A stretch of DNA of 64,000 nucleotides, taken from the NCBI RefSeq assembly GCF_001905825.1, contig NZ_LIVV01000007.1, positions 1 to 64,000 on the forward strand. The letters are read 5' to 3'. Positions 16,190 through 25,300 of the stretch are shown here, piece after piece (position 1 is the stretch's first letter; each line of letters opens with the position of its first letter). The notes below the pieces were generated by a model. The model had not been told where the DNA came from, searched no databases, and saw only the letters and a list, made by a program, of their open reading frames with translations. The position numbers and the translations under genes were made by a program. Source of the DNA: Streptomyces sp. CB02009. GTDB taxonomy: Bacteria; Actinomycetota; Actinomycetes; Streptomycetales; Streptomycetaceae.

Positions 16190-19003
16190 GTGTCCGTCTT
16201 CAACAAGCTCATGCGTGCAGGCGAAGGAAAGATCCTGCGCAAACTGCACCGCATCGCGGACCAGGTCAACTCCATCGAAGATGACTTCGTCAACCTCTCC
16301 GACGCCGAGTTGCGGGCGCTCACCGATGAGTACAAGCAGCGGTACGCCGACGGTGAGAGCCTCGACGACCTGATGCCCGAAGCCTTCGCGACGGTCCGCG
16401 AGGCCGCGAAGCGGGTGCTCGGTCAGCGCCACTACGACGTCCAGCTGATGGGTGGCGCCGCGCTCCACCTCGGCTATGTCGCCGAGATGAAGACCGGTGA
16501 GGGCAAGACCCTCGTGGGTACCCTCCCGGCGTACCTCAACGCGCTCTCCGGCAAGGGCGTGCACCTGATCACGGTCAACGACTACCTGGCCGAGCGTGAC
16601 TCCGAGCTCATGGGCCGGGTGCACCGCTTCCTGGGTCTGTCCATCGGGTGCATCCTCGCCAACATGACGCCGGCCCAGCGCCGTGAGCAGTACAACTGCG
16701 ACATCACGTACGGCACGAACAACGAGTTCGGCTTCGACTACCTCCGCGACAACATGGCGTGGTCCAAGGACGAGCTCGTCCAGCGCGGCCACAACTTCGC
16801 CTGTGTCGACGAGGTCGACTCCATCCTCGTCGACGAGGCCCGTACGCCGCTGATCATCTCCGGCCCGGCCGACCAGGCGACGAAGTGGTACGGCGACTTC
16901 GCCAAGCTCGTCACCCGCCTCTCCAAGGGCGAGCCCGGCAACCAGCTCAAGGGCATCGAGGAGACCGGCGACTACGAGGTCGACGAGAAGAAGCGCACCG
17001 TCGCCATCCACGAGGCCGGTGTCGCCAAGGTCGAGGACTGGCTCGGCATCGACAACCTCTACGAGTCGGTGAACACCCCGCTCGTGGGCTACTTGAACAA
17101 CGCCATCAAGGCGAAGGAACTGTTCAAGAAGGACAAGGATTACGTCGTCATGGACGGCGAAGTCATGATCGTCGACGAGCACACCGGCCGTATCCTCGCC
17201 GGCCGCCGCTACAACGAGGGCATGCACCAGGCGATCGAGGCGAAGGAAGGGGTGGCGATCAAGGACGAGAACCAGACCCTCGCCACGATCACCCTGCAGA
17301 ACTTCTTCCTCCTGTACTCGAAGCTCTCCGGCATGACCGGTACGGCCATGACCGAGGCCGCCGAGTTCCACCAGATCTACAAGCTGGGCGTCGTCCCGAT
17401 CCCGACGAACCGGCCGATGATCCGCAAGGACCAGTCCGACCTGATCTACCGGACCGAGGTCGCCAAGTTCGCCGCCGTCGTCGACGACATCGCGGAGAAG
17501 CACGAGAAGGGTCAGCCGATCCTGGTCGGCACGACCTCCGTCGAGAAGTCCGAGTACCTCTCGCAGCAGCTCTCCAAGCGCGGTGTCCAGCACGAGGTCC
17601 TCAACGCCAAGCACCACGACCGCGAGGCGAGCATCGTCGCGCAGGCCGGTCGCCGCGGCGCCGTCACCGTCGCCACGAACATGGCCGGTCGCGGTACGGA
17701 CATCAAGCTCGGCGGCAACCCGGACGACCTCGCCGAGGCCGAGCTGCGCCAGGCGGGTCTCGACCCGGTCGACCACGTCGAGGAGTGGGCCGCGGCCCTC
17801 CCCGCCGCCCTGGAGCGCGCCGGGAAGGCCGTGAAGGCGGAGTTCGAGGAGGTCAAGGACCTCGGCGGGCTGTACGTGCTCGGCACCGAGCGCCACGAGT
17901 CGCGTCGTATCGACAACCAGCTGCGCGGTCGTTCCGGCCGTCAGGGCGACCCGGGCGAGTCCCGCTTCTACCTCTCGCTCGGCGACGACCTGATGCGTCT
18001 GTTCAAGGCGCAGATGGTCGAGCGCGTGATGGCCATGGCCAACGTGCCGGACGACGTGCCGATCGAGAACAAGATGGTCACCCGGGCGATCGCCTCCGCC
18101 CAGTCGCAGGTCGAGACCCAGAACTTCGAGACGCGCAAGAACGTCCTGAAGTACGACGACGTCCTCAACCGGCAGCGTCAGGTCATCTACGGCGAGCGCC
18201 GCCGCGTCCTGGAGGGCGAGGACCTGCACGAGCAGATCCAGCACTTCATGGACGACACGATCGACGACTACATCCGCCAGGAGACCGCCGAGGGCTTCGC
18301 GGAGGAGTGGGACCTCGACCGCCTGTGGAACGCGTTCAAGCAGCTCTACCCGGTGAAGGTCACCGTGGACGAGCTGGAGGACGCGGCCGGAGACCGGGCG
18401 GGCATCACCGCCGAGTTCATCGCCGAGTCCATCAAGGACGACATCCACGAGCAGTACGAGTCGCGGGAGAAGCAGCTCGGCTCGGAGATCATGCGTGAGC
18501 TGGAGCGCCGCGTGGTCCTGTCCGTCCTGGACCGCAAGTGGCGCGAGCACCTCTACGAGATGGACTACCTCCAGGAGGGCATCGGCCTCCGCGCCATGGC
18601 GCAGAAGGACCCGCTGGTCGAGTACCAGCGCGAGGGCTTCGACATGTTCACCGCCATGATGGAGGGCATCAAGGAGGAGTCCGTCGGCTACCTGTTCAAC
18701 CTGGAGGTCCAGGTCGAGCAGCAGGTCGAGGAGGTCCCGGTGCAGGCGAGCGGTCCCTCGCTCGACAAGCAGGACGCGGTGCCGGCTGCCGCCGGGCGTC
18801 CGGAGATCCGCGCCAAGGGGCTCGACGCCCCGCAGCGGCCGGACCGGCTGCACTTCTCCGCGCCGACGGTGGACGGTGACGGCGGTGTCGTCGAGGGCGA
18901 CTTCGCCTCGGACGACGTCGACGCCGGTGACGGGATGACGCGGGCGGAGCGCCGCAAGGCGCAGAAGAACGCGGGTGGCGGCGGGCGTCGTCGCAAGAAG
19001 TGA
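16190..19003 (+). CDS. secA: SecA preprotein translocase ATPase
   Basis: The 937-residue motor of the Sec export pathway. It contains Walker A MKTGEGKT, the DEAD-like ACVDEVDSILVDEARTPL, the preprotein cross-linking region, helicase motifs (TNMAGRGTDIKLGG, RGRSGRQGDPG), and the helical scaffold and wing domains. The C-terminus is an acidic/basic linker ending in a Lys/Arg tract; the cysteine-rich zinc motif that ends many SecA proteins is absent. The GTG at 16190 is preceded by an AAGGAGACC site and gives the canonical SVFNKLMRAGEGK start. It is monocistronic, with a long terminator stem after it. Confidence 0.97.
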   Translation: MSVFNKLMRAGEGKILRKLHRIADQVNSIEDDFVNLSDAELRALTDEYKQRYADGESLDDLMPEAFATVREAAKRVLGQRHYDVQLMGGAALHLGYVAEMKTGEGKTLVGTLPAYLNALSGKGVHLITVNDYLAERDSELMGRVHRFLGLSIGCILANMTPAQRREQYNCDITYGTNNEFGFDYLRDNMAWSKDELVQRGHNFACVDEVDSILVDEARTPLIISGPADQATKWYGDFAKLVTRLSKGEPGNQLKGIEETGDYEVDEKKRTVAIHEAGVAKVEDWLGIDNLYESVNTPLVGYLNNAIKAKELFKKDKDYVVMDGEVMIVDEHTGRILAGRRYNEGMHQAIEAKEGVAIKDENQTLATITLQNFFLLYSKLSGMTGTAMTEAAEFHQIYKLGVVPIPTNRPMIRKDQSDLIYRTEVAKFAAVVDDIAEKHEKGQPILVGTTSVEKSEYLSQQLSKRGVQHEVLNAKHHDREASIVAQAGRRGAVTVATNMAGRGTDIKLGGNPDDLAEAELRQAGLDPVDHVEEWAAALPAALERAGKAVKAEFEEVKDLGGLYVLGTERHESRRIDNQLRGRSGRQGDPGESRFYLSLGDDLMRLFKAQMVERVMAMANVPDDVPIENKMVTRAIASAQSQVETQNFETRKNVLKYDDVLNRQRQVIYGERRRVLEGEDLHEQIQHFMDDTIDDYIRQETAEGFAEEWDLDRLWNAFKQLYPVKVTVDELEDAAGDRAGITAEFIAESIKDDIHEQYESREKQLGSEIMRELERRVVLSVLDRKWREHLYEMDYLQEGIGLRAMAQKDPLVEYQREGFDMFTAMMEGIKEESVGYLFNLEVQVEQQVEEVPVQASGPSLDKQDAVPAAAGRPEIRAKGLDAPQRPDRLHFSAPTVDGDGGVVEGDFASDDVDAGDGMTRAERRKAQKNAGGGGRRRKK

Positions 19004-19051
19004 GTGAGGTGAGGCCGCCGGCGCGGTGAGTTCGTCGCGCCGGGTCCTTCG

Positions 19052-19091
19052 CGGAGGGGTCGGTCGCCCGGGTGGGCGGCCGGCCCCTCCG
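19052..19091. terminator. Bidirectional terminator between secA and the Rv3235-like gene
   Basis: An 18-bp nearly continuous stem (19052-19069 with 19074-19091, two G.T wobbles) with loop GGGT directly abuts the minus-strand stop at 19092. It therefore serves both convergent genes. Confidence 0.75.
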
Positions 19092-19640
19092 TCATGCCGG
19101 GCGGGGTACGGGGCGGGTCGCCGCGCCCAGGCCGTCGAGCTCCACCGCGGCGCAGCGCCAGCGCTGGTCCCCGCCGCGTTCGAGCCGGAACGCCATGGCC
19201 CGGACGCGGGCGCCGACGGCGATCGTCGCGAAGGCCTCGACCGCGGTCCGGCCGTCGTCCACCTGGACCGAGCAGCGGCGCAGGACCGGGCGGGGGCCGA
19301 GGGAGCGCAGGGGCGTCTCCGGGGCGATCCGGACGAGCTGCTCGTACGCCTCGCCGACGGTGTGGCCGAGCATCCAGTGGACCGGGCGTTCGCCGCTGAG
19401 CACGGCGAGCAGGCGCTCGGCGAAGACGGTGTGCGGGGGCAGGGCGCGGGGCCGGTCCGGGCGGGGGTGGCCCTCGCGGGGGCGGGCTTCGCGCGGGTGG
19501 CCTTCACGGGGGTGGGCTTCGCGGGGGTGGCCTTCACAGGGGTGGGTGCCCGCCGGGCCGCGGGGGCGCGTGCCTGCCGGGCCGCCGGGCGCCCTGCGGG
19601 GGCGCGGGGTGCCGGTCGCGGTGAGGATCGTGCTGGTCAT
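19092..19640 (-). CDS. Rv3235-family protein with HPREG repeat linker
   Basis: A 182-residue protein whose C-terminal ~110 residues match the actinobacterial Rv3235 family (FAERLLAVLSGERPVHWMLGHT, VRAMAFRLE, WRCAAVELD), which lies next to secA in many genomes. The function is unknown; a link to export is inferred only from gene order. Between residues ~30 and 60 there is a run of pentapeptides of the HPREG/HPREA kind, encoded by near-identical 15- and 30-base DNA repeats (about 19470-19545), so this linker may vary in length between strains. Start chosen at the ATG 19640 (MTSTILTATG). Confidence 0.75.
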   Translation of the reverse strand: MTSTILTATGTPRPRRAPGGPAGTRPRGPAGTHPCEGHPREAHPREGHPREARPREGHPRPDRPRALPPHTVFAERLLAVLSGERPVHWMLGHTVGEAYEQLVRIAPETPLRSLGPRPVLRRCSVQVDDGRTAVEAFATIAVGARVRAMAFRLERGGDQRWRCAAVELDGLGAATRPVPRPA

Positions 19641-19757
19641 GGTGGCCTGCCCCTGTCGTCGCGTCACCGAGGGATACCGGTCGGTAACTTTCCGTTGGGG
19701 ATCTTGTACGGGCGGGCCCTGAGGGGCCGCAAGGAGTCCGCCACCGCTCGACGGTCC

Positions 19758-19776
19758 GATAGGGGAATCACCTATC
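19758..19776. promoter_or_regulatory. Dyad in the divergent intergenic region
   Basis: GATAGG and CCTATC flank seven bases (19758-19776) in the 278-bp gap between the Rv3235-like gene (minus) and the DUF6912 gene (plus). The gap also carries a -10-like TATCCT at 19881-19886 for the plus-strand gene. The dyad could be an operator; no regulator is suggested. Confidence 0.3.
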
Positions 19777-19918
19777 CGGGTGACGTGAGAGAAATTCGGC
19801 TCCCGGGGGTCCGGAGGACGGCCTCCCGGTGTGGACGTACGGCCGCTCCGGCCGCCCACCCCGAAGGGGGACTCCGCACGTATCCTGAGGGCCTCTCCGT
19901 CTACGAAAGCGGCCAGCC

Positions 19919-20425
19919 ATGCGCGTCTACGTCCCCCTGACCCTCCCCGGTCTCGCACAGGCGCACAAGGCGGGCGAGCTGGGCCCCGGTCCGCTGACCG
20001 CCTACGCCGTCACCCCGGCCCTGCGCGAGTGGTACGTCTCCGACGACATCGAGGAGCTGGAGTACGCGGCGCTCAACCGGGCCGCGTCCGCCTCGCTGCG
20101 ACTGATCGCCGGGGACCCCGAGGCTCCCCGGCGGCGGATCGTCGTCGCCGTCGACGTCGCCGACAAGGACGCCGCCACGGACCCCGACGGGGCGCTGACC
20201 GTGAGCTCCATCGGCGAGGTCCGGATCGCCGGTCCGGTGCGGCTCGCCAAGGCGGCGGCCGTGCACGCGGACGCGGACGACGCGGCGGCCGACGTGACGG
20301 CGGCGGCGGACGCGCTGGGGGCGGCGGACCAGGGCGACGACGACGCGCAGTTCGTCGTCGACGGGGCCGAGGACCACGAGCTGCTGTGGTTCGGGGTGCA
20401 GGAGATTCCCGGGCTGCTGGGCTGA
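19919..20425 (+). CDS. DUF6912-type conserved actinobacterial protein
   Basis: This 168-residue cytoplasmic protein starts MRVYVPLTLPGLAQAHKAGELG. It has an alternating beta/alpha pattern, an acidic Ala/Asp-rich stretch at about residues 115-150, and the end WFGVQEIPGLLG. It is conserved across Streptomyces near secA and matches my recollection of the DUF6912 family. No catalytic motif is visible and there is no signal peptide or membrane segment. The HAD-like gene follows 69 bases downstream on the same strand. Function unknown. Confidence 0.8.
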   Translation: MRVYVPLTLPGLAQAHKAGELGPGPLTAYAVTPALREWYVSDDIEELEYAALNRAASASLRLIAGDPEAPRRRIVVAVDVADKDAATDPDGALTVSSIGEVRIAGPVRLAKAAAVHADADDAAADVTAAADALGAADQGDDDAQFVVDGAEDHELLWFGVQEIPGLLG

Positions 20426-20494
20426 CACCGCCGGGTCCGGGAGCCGGGGCGCCCGGCTTGGATGTCTGTCGGTGGCGCCGGGTACCGTCTTTCC

Positions 20495-21166
20495 ATGGGG
20501 AAGCACGACGGCTTGCGCGGCAAGCATCTGGTCTGGGACTGGAACGGCACACTGCTCGACGACATCAGCGCGGTCATCGGCGCGACCAACGCCGCGTTCG
20601 CCGAGCTGGGGCTCGAAGCGATCACTCTGGAGCGGTACCGGGAGCTCTACACGGTGCCCGTGCCCAAGTTCTACGAGCGGCTCATGGGGCGGTTGCCCAC
20701 CGACGCCGAGTGGTCCGTCATGGACGGCGCCTTCCACCGGCACTACTGGGAGCGGGCCGAGGCCTGCGGGCTGACCTCGGGGGCCGCGGAGCTGCTCGCG
20801 GCGCGGCAGGCGTCCGGGTTCACGCAGTCACTGCTGTCGCTCGCGCCGCACGCCGAGCTGATACCGCTGGTGCGGAGGCACGGGATCGCCGAGCGGTTCG
20901 TACGGATGGACGGGCGGGTCGACGCCTCCACGGACGGGAAGTCCGGGCACATGGTGCGGCACCTGGCCGCGCTGGAAGGGGTGCTCGCCGAGCGGGTCGT
21001 CGTCATCGGCGACGCGGCGGACGACGCGATCGCCGCGCGGCACGTGGGGGCGAAGGCGGTGCTCTACACCGGCGGGTCCCACAGCCGGGCCTCGCTGGAG
21101 CGGGTGGGCGTCCCCGTCGTGGACTCGCTCGCGGAAGCGGTCGCCGTGGCGGAGGAACTGGTCTGA
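20495..21166 (+). CDS. HAD-superfamily hydrolase
   Basis: A 223-residue HAD-like protein. Motif I is VWDWNGTLLDD: nucleophile Asp15, with Asn17 where phosphatases normally carry the second Asp. Motif II lies around LLSLAPHAEL, a lysine in DGKSGHM, and motif IV is VVVIGDAADD. The Asp-to-Asn change in motif I is common in this Streptomyces subgroup as I recall it, but it makes classical phosphatase activity uncertain. A TACCGT -10-like hexamer at 20483-20488 is only six bases from the ATG at 20495, so a leaderless transcript is likely. An in-frame ATG at 20462 is possible but less likely. Confidence 0.83.
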   Translation: MGKHDGLRGKHLVWDWNGTLLDDISAVIGATNAAFAELGLEAITLERYRELYTVPVPKFYERLMGRLPTDAEWSVMDGAFHRHYWERAEACGLTSGAAELLAARQASGFTQSLLSLAPHAELIPLVRRHGIAERFVRMDGRVDASTDGKSGHMVRHLAALEGVLAERVVVIGDAADDAIAARHVGAKAVLYTGGSHSRASLERVGVPVVDSLAEAVAVAEELV

Positions 21167-21195
21167 CGGGGCCGGCCGGTGACGGGCGGAGCCCA

Positions 21196-21246
21196 GGGGC
21201 CGGCCGGTGGATGCGTGGTATCCGCTCACCCACCGGCCGGCGCCCC
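21196..21246. terminator. Terminator between the HAD gene and the DJ-1/PfpI gene
   Basis: GGGGC plus CGGCCGGTGG (21196-21210) pairs with 21230-21246 as a 15-bp stem with a two-base bulge. An extra direct copy of GGGGCCGGCCGGTG starts at about 21169, so two alternative stems are possible. Confidence 0.6.
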
Positions 21247-21324
21247 GTCGAACGTATGCCCGCGACCACCGGCGGCGGTGCCGCCCGGGGTCCCGCACGC
21301 GGTCCCTCGTGTCAGGCCTTCGTG

Positions 21325-21879
21325 TCAGGCCTTCGCCCGGAGGACCTTCAGGAACTCGCGCATCCAGGTGGGGTGGTCCGGCCAGGCCCTCGAGGAGACC
21401 AGGAGGCCGTCCACCACCGCCGCGCTGTCCTGGAAGGTCGCGCCGGCCGCCTGCATGTCCAGTTCCAGCGCCGGATAGGCCGTGACCCGGCGGCCCTCCA
21501 GGCCGCCGACCGCCGCCGTCAGGAGCGGGCCGTGGCAGATCTGGGCCACCGGCTTGTCCGCGTCGAAGAAGGACTTGAGGATCTTGCGGAGCTCCGGGTC
21601 GTTGCGCAGGTACTCCGGCGCCCGGCCGCCCGGGATCACCACCGCCAGGTACGCGCCCGGGTCGACCTCCGAGAAGGCCAGGTCGGCGGGCCAGGTGTAG
21701 CCGGGCTTCTCGGTGTACGTGTCGAAGCCCGGTTCGAAGTCATGGACGACGAAGCGCAGCTGCTTGCGGGCCGGGGCGGCGATGTCGACCTCGTAGCCCT
21801 CCTCCAGTAGCCGCTGGTAGGGGTACATCACCTCCAGCGACTCCGCCGCGTCCCCGGTCACGATCAGGATCTTCGCCAT
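21325..21879 (-). CDS. DJ-1/PfpI-family protein
   Basis: A 184-residue single-domain protein of the DJ-1/PfpI superfamily (class I glutamine amidotransferase-like fold). The nucleophile elbow AQICHGPL carries Cys115-His116; the upstream VIPGGRAPEYLR is the PfpI-type Gly/Arg loop. Members act as glyoxalase/deglycase-like, chaperone or intracellular peptidase enzymes; which applies here is undetermined. It starts at the ATG 21879 and is divergent from the glutamate dehydrogenase gene. It stands alone. Confidence 0.88.
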   Translation of the reverse strand: MAKILIVTGDAAESLEVMYPYQRLLEEGYEVDIAAPARKQLRFVVHDFEPGFDTYTEKPGYTWPADLAFSEVDPGAYLAVVIPGGRAPEYLRNDPELRKILKSFFDADKPVAQICHGPLLTAAVGGLEGRRVTAYPALELDMQAAGATFQDSAAVVDGLLVSSRAWPDHPTWMREFLKVLRAKA

Positions 21880-22313
21880 GGCTCTCCCAGATCACAGATG
21901 GTCGGTCTGCCGTGCTGCGCCCCTGCTCGCCTCCACGCTGCCCGCGTCGGGACGCTTTGCCAAGAGGACATGTGTCGCTGTCCAGAACGTCAAACTTCCA
22001 CCCCGTCTTTTGTACACATACGGACCATGACGGTTCGGGGGGCGAGGGCGATAGGCTTTTGCCGTGATCAGCGCGATACGCCGTGGGGGCAGTGAAGCCC
22101 CCGGCTGCCGCCCGACCCGCGACAGCGGCCGGGCCGACAGTGCGTTCGCCGATCCTCTCCGTCCGGGCGCGCCGCTCTCTGTGGCCGATAACGACCCGGG
22201 CATCTCTCATTCGGGCATAACGTCGTCTTCGACCGGAATCACCGCGTCGAGGCGTCGCTGTGTCCTTTCTTCCACCGACGTCACGCAACGGCGCGCGACA
22301 GGAGTCAGAGGAC
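21880..22313. other. 434-base divergent intergenic region upstream of the glutamate dehydrogenase gene
   Basis: This stretch holds the promoters for the PfpI gene (minus) and the dehydrogenase (plus). It is somewhat AT-richer near 21955-22030. A 6-bp GGGGGC/GCCCCC hairpin with loop AGTGAA sits at 22085-22102. The dehydrogenase ribosome-binding site AGGAG is at 22300-22304, with a second purine tract nearer the ATG. A short open frame starting at 22064 runs into the dehydrogenase out of frame and lacks a ribosome-binding site; I do not call it. Confidence 0.5.
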
Positions 22314-25300
22314 ATGCAGACCAAGCTGGACGAAGCCAAGGCCGAGCTGCTCGAAAGGGCCGCTCGGGTAGCTGAGCACAGCCCGGTCGGGGGGCGACTT
22401 CCGACGGGCCCGGAGGGTGCCGGGGAGCGCCCGGACCGGGACACCGTGCTCGAGTACCTCCAGCGCTACTACCTGCACACCGCGCCGGAGGACCTCGGCG
22501 ACCGGGACCCGGTCGACGTGTTCGGCGCGGCGCTCTCTCACTACCGCCTCGCGGAGAACCGTCCGCAGGGCACGGCGAACGTGCGCGTCCACACCCCGAC
22601 GGTCGAGGAGAACGGCTGGACGAGCAGCCACTCCGTCGTCGAGGTCGTCACCGACGACATGCCGTTCCTGGTGGACTCGGTCACCAACGAGCTCTCGCGC
22701 CAGGGCCGCGGCATCCACGTCGTGATCCACCCGCAGGTCCTCGTCCGCCGTGACCTCACGGGCAAGCTCATCGAGGTCCTCTCGGCGCAGATCGAGGGCG
22801 AGCTCCCGCACGACGCGCTCACCGAGTCGTGGATCCACGTCGAGATCGACCGGGAGACCGACCGCGCCGACCTCAAGCAGATCACCTCCGATCTGCTGCG
22901 CGTCCTGTCCGACGTCCGCGAGACGGTCGAGGACTGGGAGAAGATGCGCGACGCCGCGCTGCGGATCGCCGAGGGCCTCCCGGCCGAGCCCACCGCGTCC
23001 GACCTGCGTCCGACCGAGGTGGAGGAGGCCCGCGAGCTGCTGCGCTGGCTCGCCGACGACCACTTCACCTTCCTCGGCTACCGCGAGTACCAGCTGGTCA
23101 ACGGTGACGCCCTGTCCGCCGTGCCCGGCACCGGCCTCGGCATCCTGCGCTCCGACCCGCAGCACGGCAGCGACGACCAGGGCCACCACGCCCACCCCGT
23201 CTCGCCGTCCTTCAGCCGGCTGCCCGAGGACGTCCGCGCCAAGGCGCGCGAGCACAAGCTGCTGATCCTGACGAAGGCCAACAGCCGCTCGACCGTGCAC
23301 CGCCCCTCGTACCTCGACTACGTCGGTGTGAAGAAGTTCGACGCCGACGGCAACGTCATCGGCGAGCGCCGCTTCCTCGGCCTGTTCTCCTCGGCCGCCT
23401 ACACCGAGTCCGTCCGCCGCGTTCCCGTGGTCAAGCGCAAGGTCCAGGAGGTCCTGGCGGGCGCCGGCTTCTCGCCGAACAGCCACGACGGCCGCGACCT
23501 GCTCCAGATCCTGGAGACGTACCCGCGCGACGAGCTCTTCCAGACCCCGGCCGACCAGCTCCGGTCCGTCGTCACCAGCGTCCTGTACCTGCAGGAGCGG
23601 CGCCGGCTGCGCCTGTACCTGCGCCAGGACGAGTACGGCCGCTACTTCTCGGCCCTCGTCTACCTGCCGCGCGACCGCTACACGACCCGCGTCCGGCTGC
23701 GGATCATCGACATCCTGAAGGAGGAGCTCGACGGCACCAGCGTCGACTTCACCGCCTGGAACACCGAGTCGATCCTGTCCCGGCTGCACTTCGTCGTCCG
23801 CGTCCAGCCCGGCAACGAGCTGGCCAAGCTGACCGACGCCGATGTCGACCGCATCGAGGCCCGGCTCGTCGAGGCCGCCCGCTCCTGGTCCGACGGCTTC
23901 GCCGAGGCGCTCAACGCCGAGTGCGGCGAGGAGCGTGCCGCGGAGCTGCTCCGCCGCTACGGCAACGCCTTCCCCGAGGGCTACAAGGCCGACCACTCGC
24001 CGCGCGCGGCCGTCGCCGACCTGGTCCACCTGGAGGCCCTCGCCCGCAGCGGCGGCGGCAAGGACTTCGCGCTCTCGCTGTACGAGCCGGTCGGCGCGGG
24101 CCCCGGCGAGCGCCGTTTCAAGATCTACAAGACGGGCGACCCGATCTCCCTGTCCGCCGTGCTCCCGGTGCTCAACCGGCTCGGCGTCGAGGTGACCGAC
24201 GAGCGGCCGTACGAGCTGCGCTGCGCCGACCGCACCCACGCCTGGGTCTACGACTTCGGCCTGCGGATGCCCGTCGCGACCGGCAACGGCGGCGACTACC
24301 TCGGCGACGACGCCCGCGAGCGCTTCCAGCAGGCCTTCGCCGCCACCTGGACCGGTGAGGCCGAGAACGACAACTTCAACTCGCTCGTCCTCTCCGCCGG
24401 GCTCAACTGGCGCGAGGCGATGGTGCTGCGCGCCTACGCCAAGTACCTGCGCCAGGCCGGCGCGACGTTCAGCCAGGACTACATGGAGGACACCCTCCGC
24501 AACAACGTCCACACCACCCGGCTGCTCGTGAACCTCTTCGAGGCCCGGATGGCCCCGGAGCGCCAGCGCGCCGGCACCGAGCTGATCGACGCGCTCCTGG
24601 AGGAGCTGGACGCCGCCCTCGACCAGGTCGCGAGCCTGGACGAGGACCGGATCCTGCGGTCCTTCCTGACCGTCATCAAGGCGACGCTGCGGACGAACTT
24701 CTTCCAGCTGACGGCGGACGGCACACCGCACTCGTACGTGTCGATGAAGTTCGACCCGCAGGCCATCCCGGACCTCCCGGCGCCCCGCCCGGCCTTCGAG
24801 ATCTGGGTGTACTCCCCGCGCGTCGAGGGCGTCCACCTGCGCTTCGGCAAGGTCGCCCGAGGCGGTCTGCGCTGGTCCGACCGCCGCGAGGACTTCCGTA
24901 CGGAGATCCTCGGCCTGGTCAAGGCCCAGATGGTGAAGAACACCGTCATCGTGCCCGTCGGCGCCAAGGGCGGCTTCGTCGCCAAGCAGCTCCCGGACCC
25001 GTCCGTGGACCGTGACGCCTGGCTGGCCGAGGGCATCGCCTCGTACAAGACCTTCATCTCGGCGCTGCTCGACATCACCGACAACCTGGTCGCGGGCGAG
25101 GTCGTGCCGCCGGTCGACGTGGTCCGCCACGACGAGGACGACACGTACCTGGTGGTCGCCGCCGACAAGGGCACCGCGACCTTCTCCGACATCGCCAACG
25201 GGGTCGCCGAGGCGTACGGCTTCTGGCTCGGCGACGCGTTCGCCTCCGGCGGCTCCGCCGGGTACGACCACAAGGGCATGGGCATCACCGCCCGCGGCGC

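Noticed and set aside
22064..22375. 103-residue open frame before the glutamate dehydrogenase gene
   Set aside because: It has no ribosome-binding site, overlaps the start of the real gene out of frame, and shows no recognisable domain.
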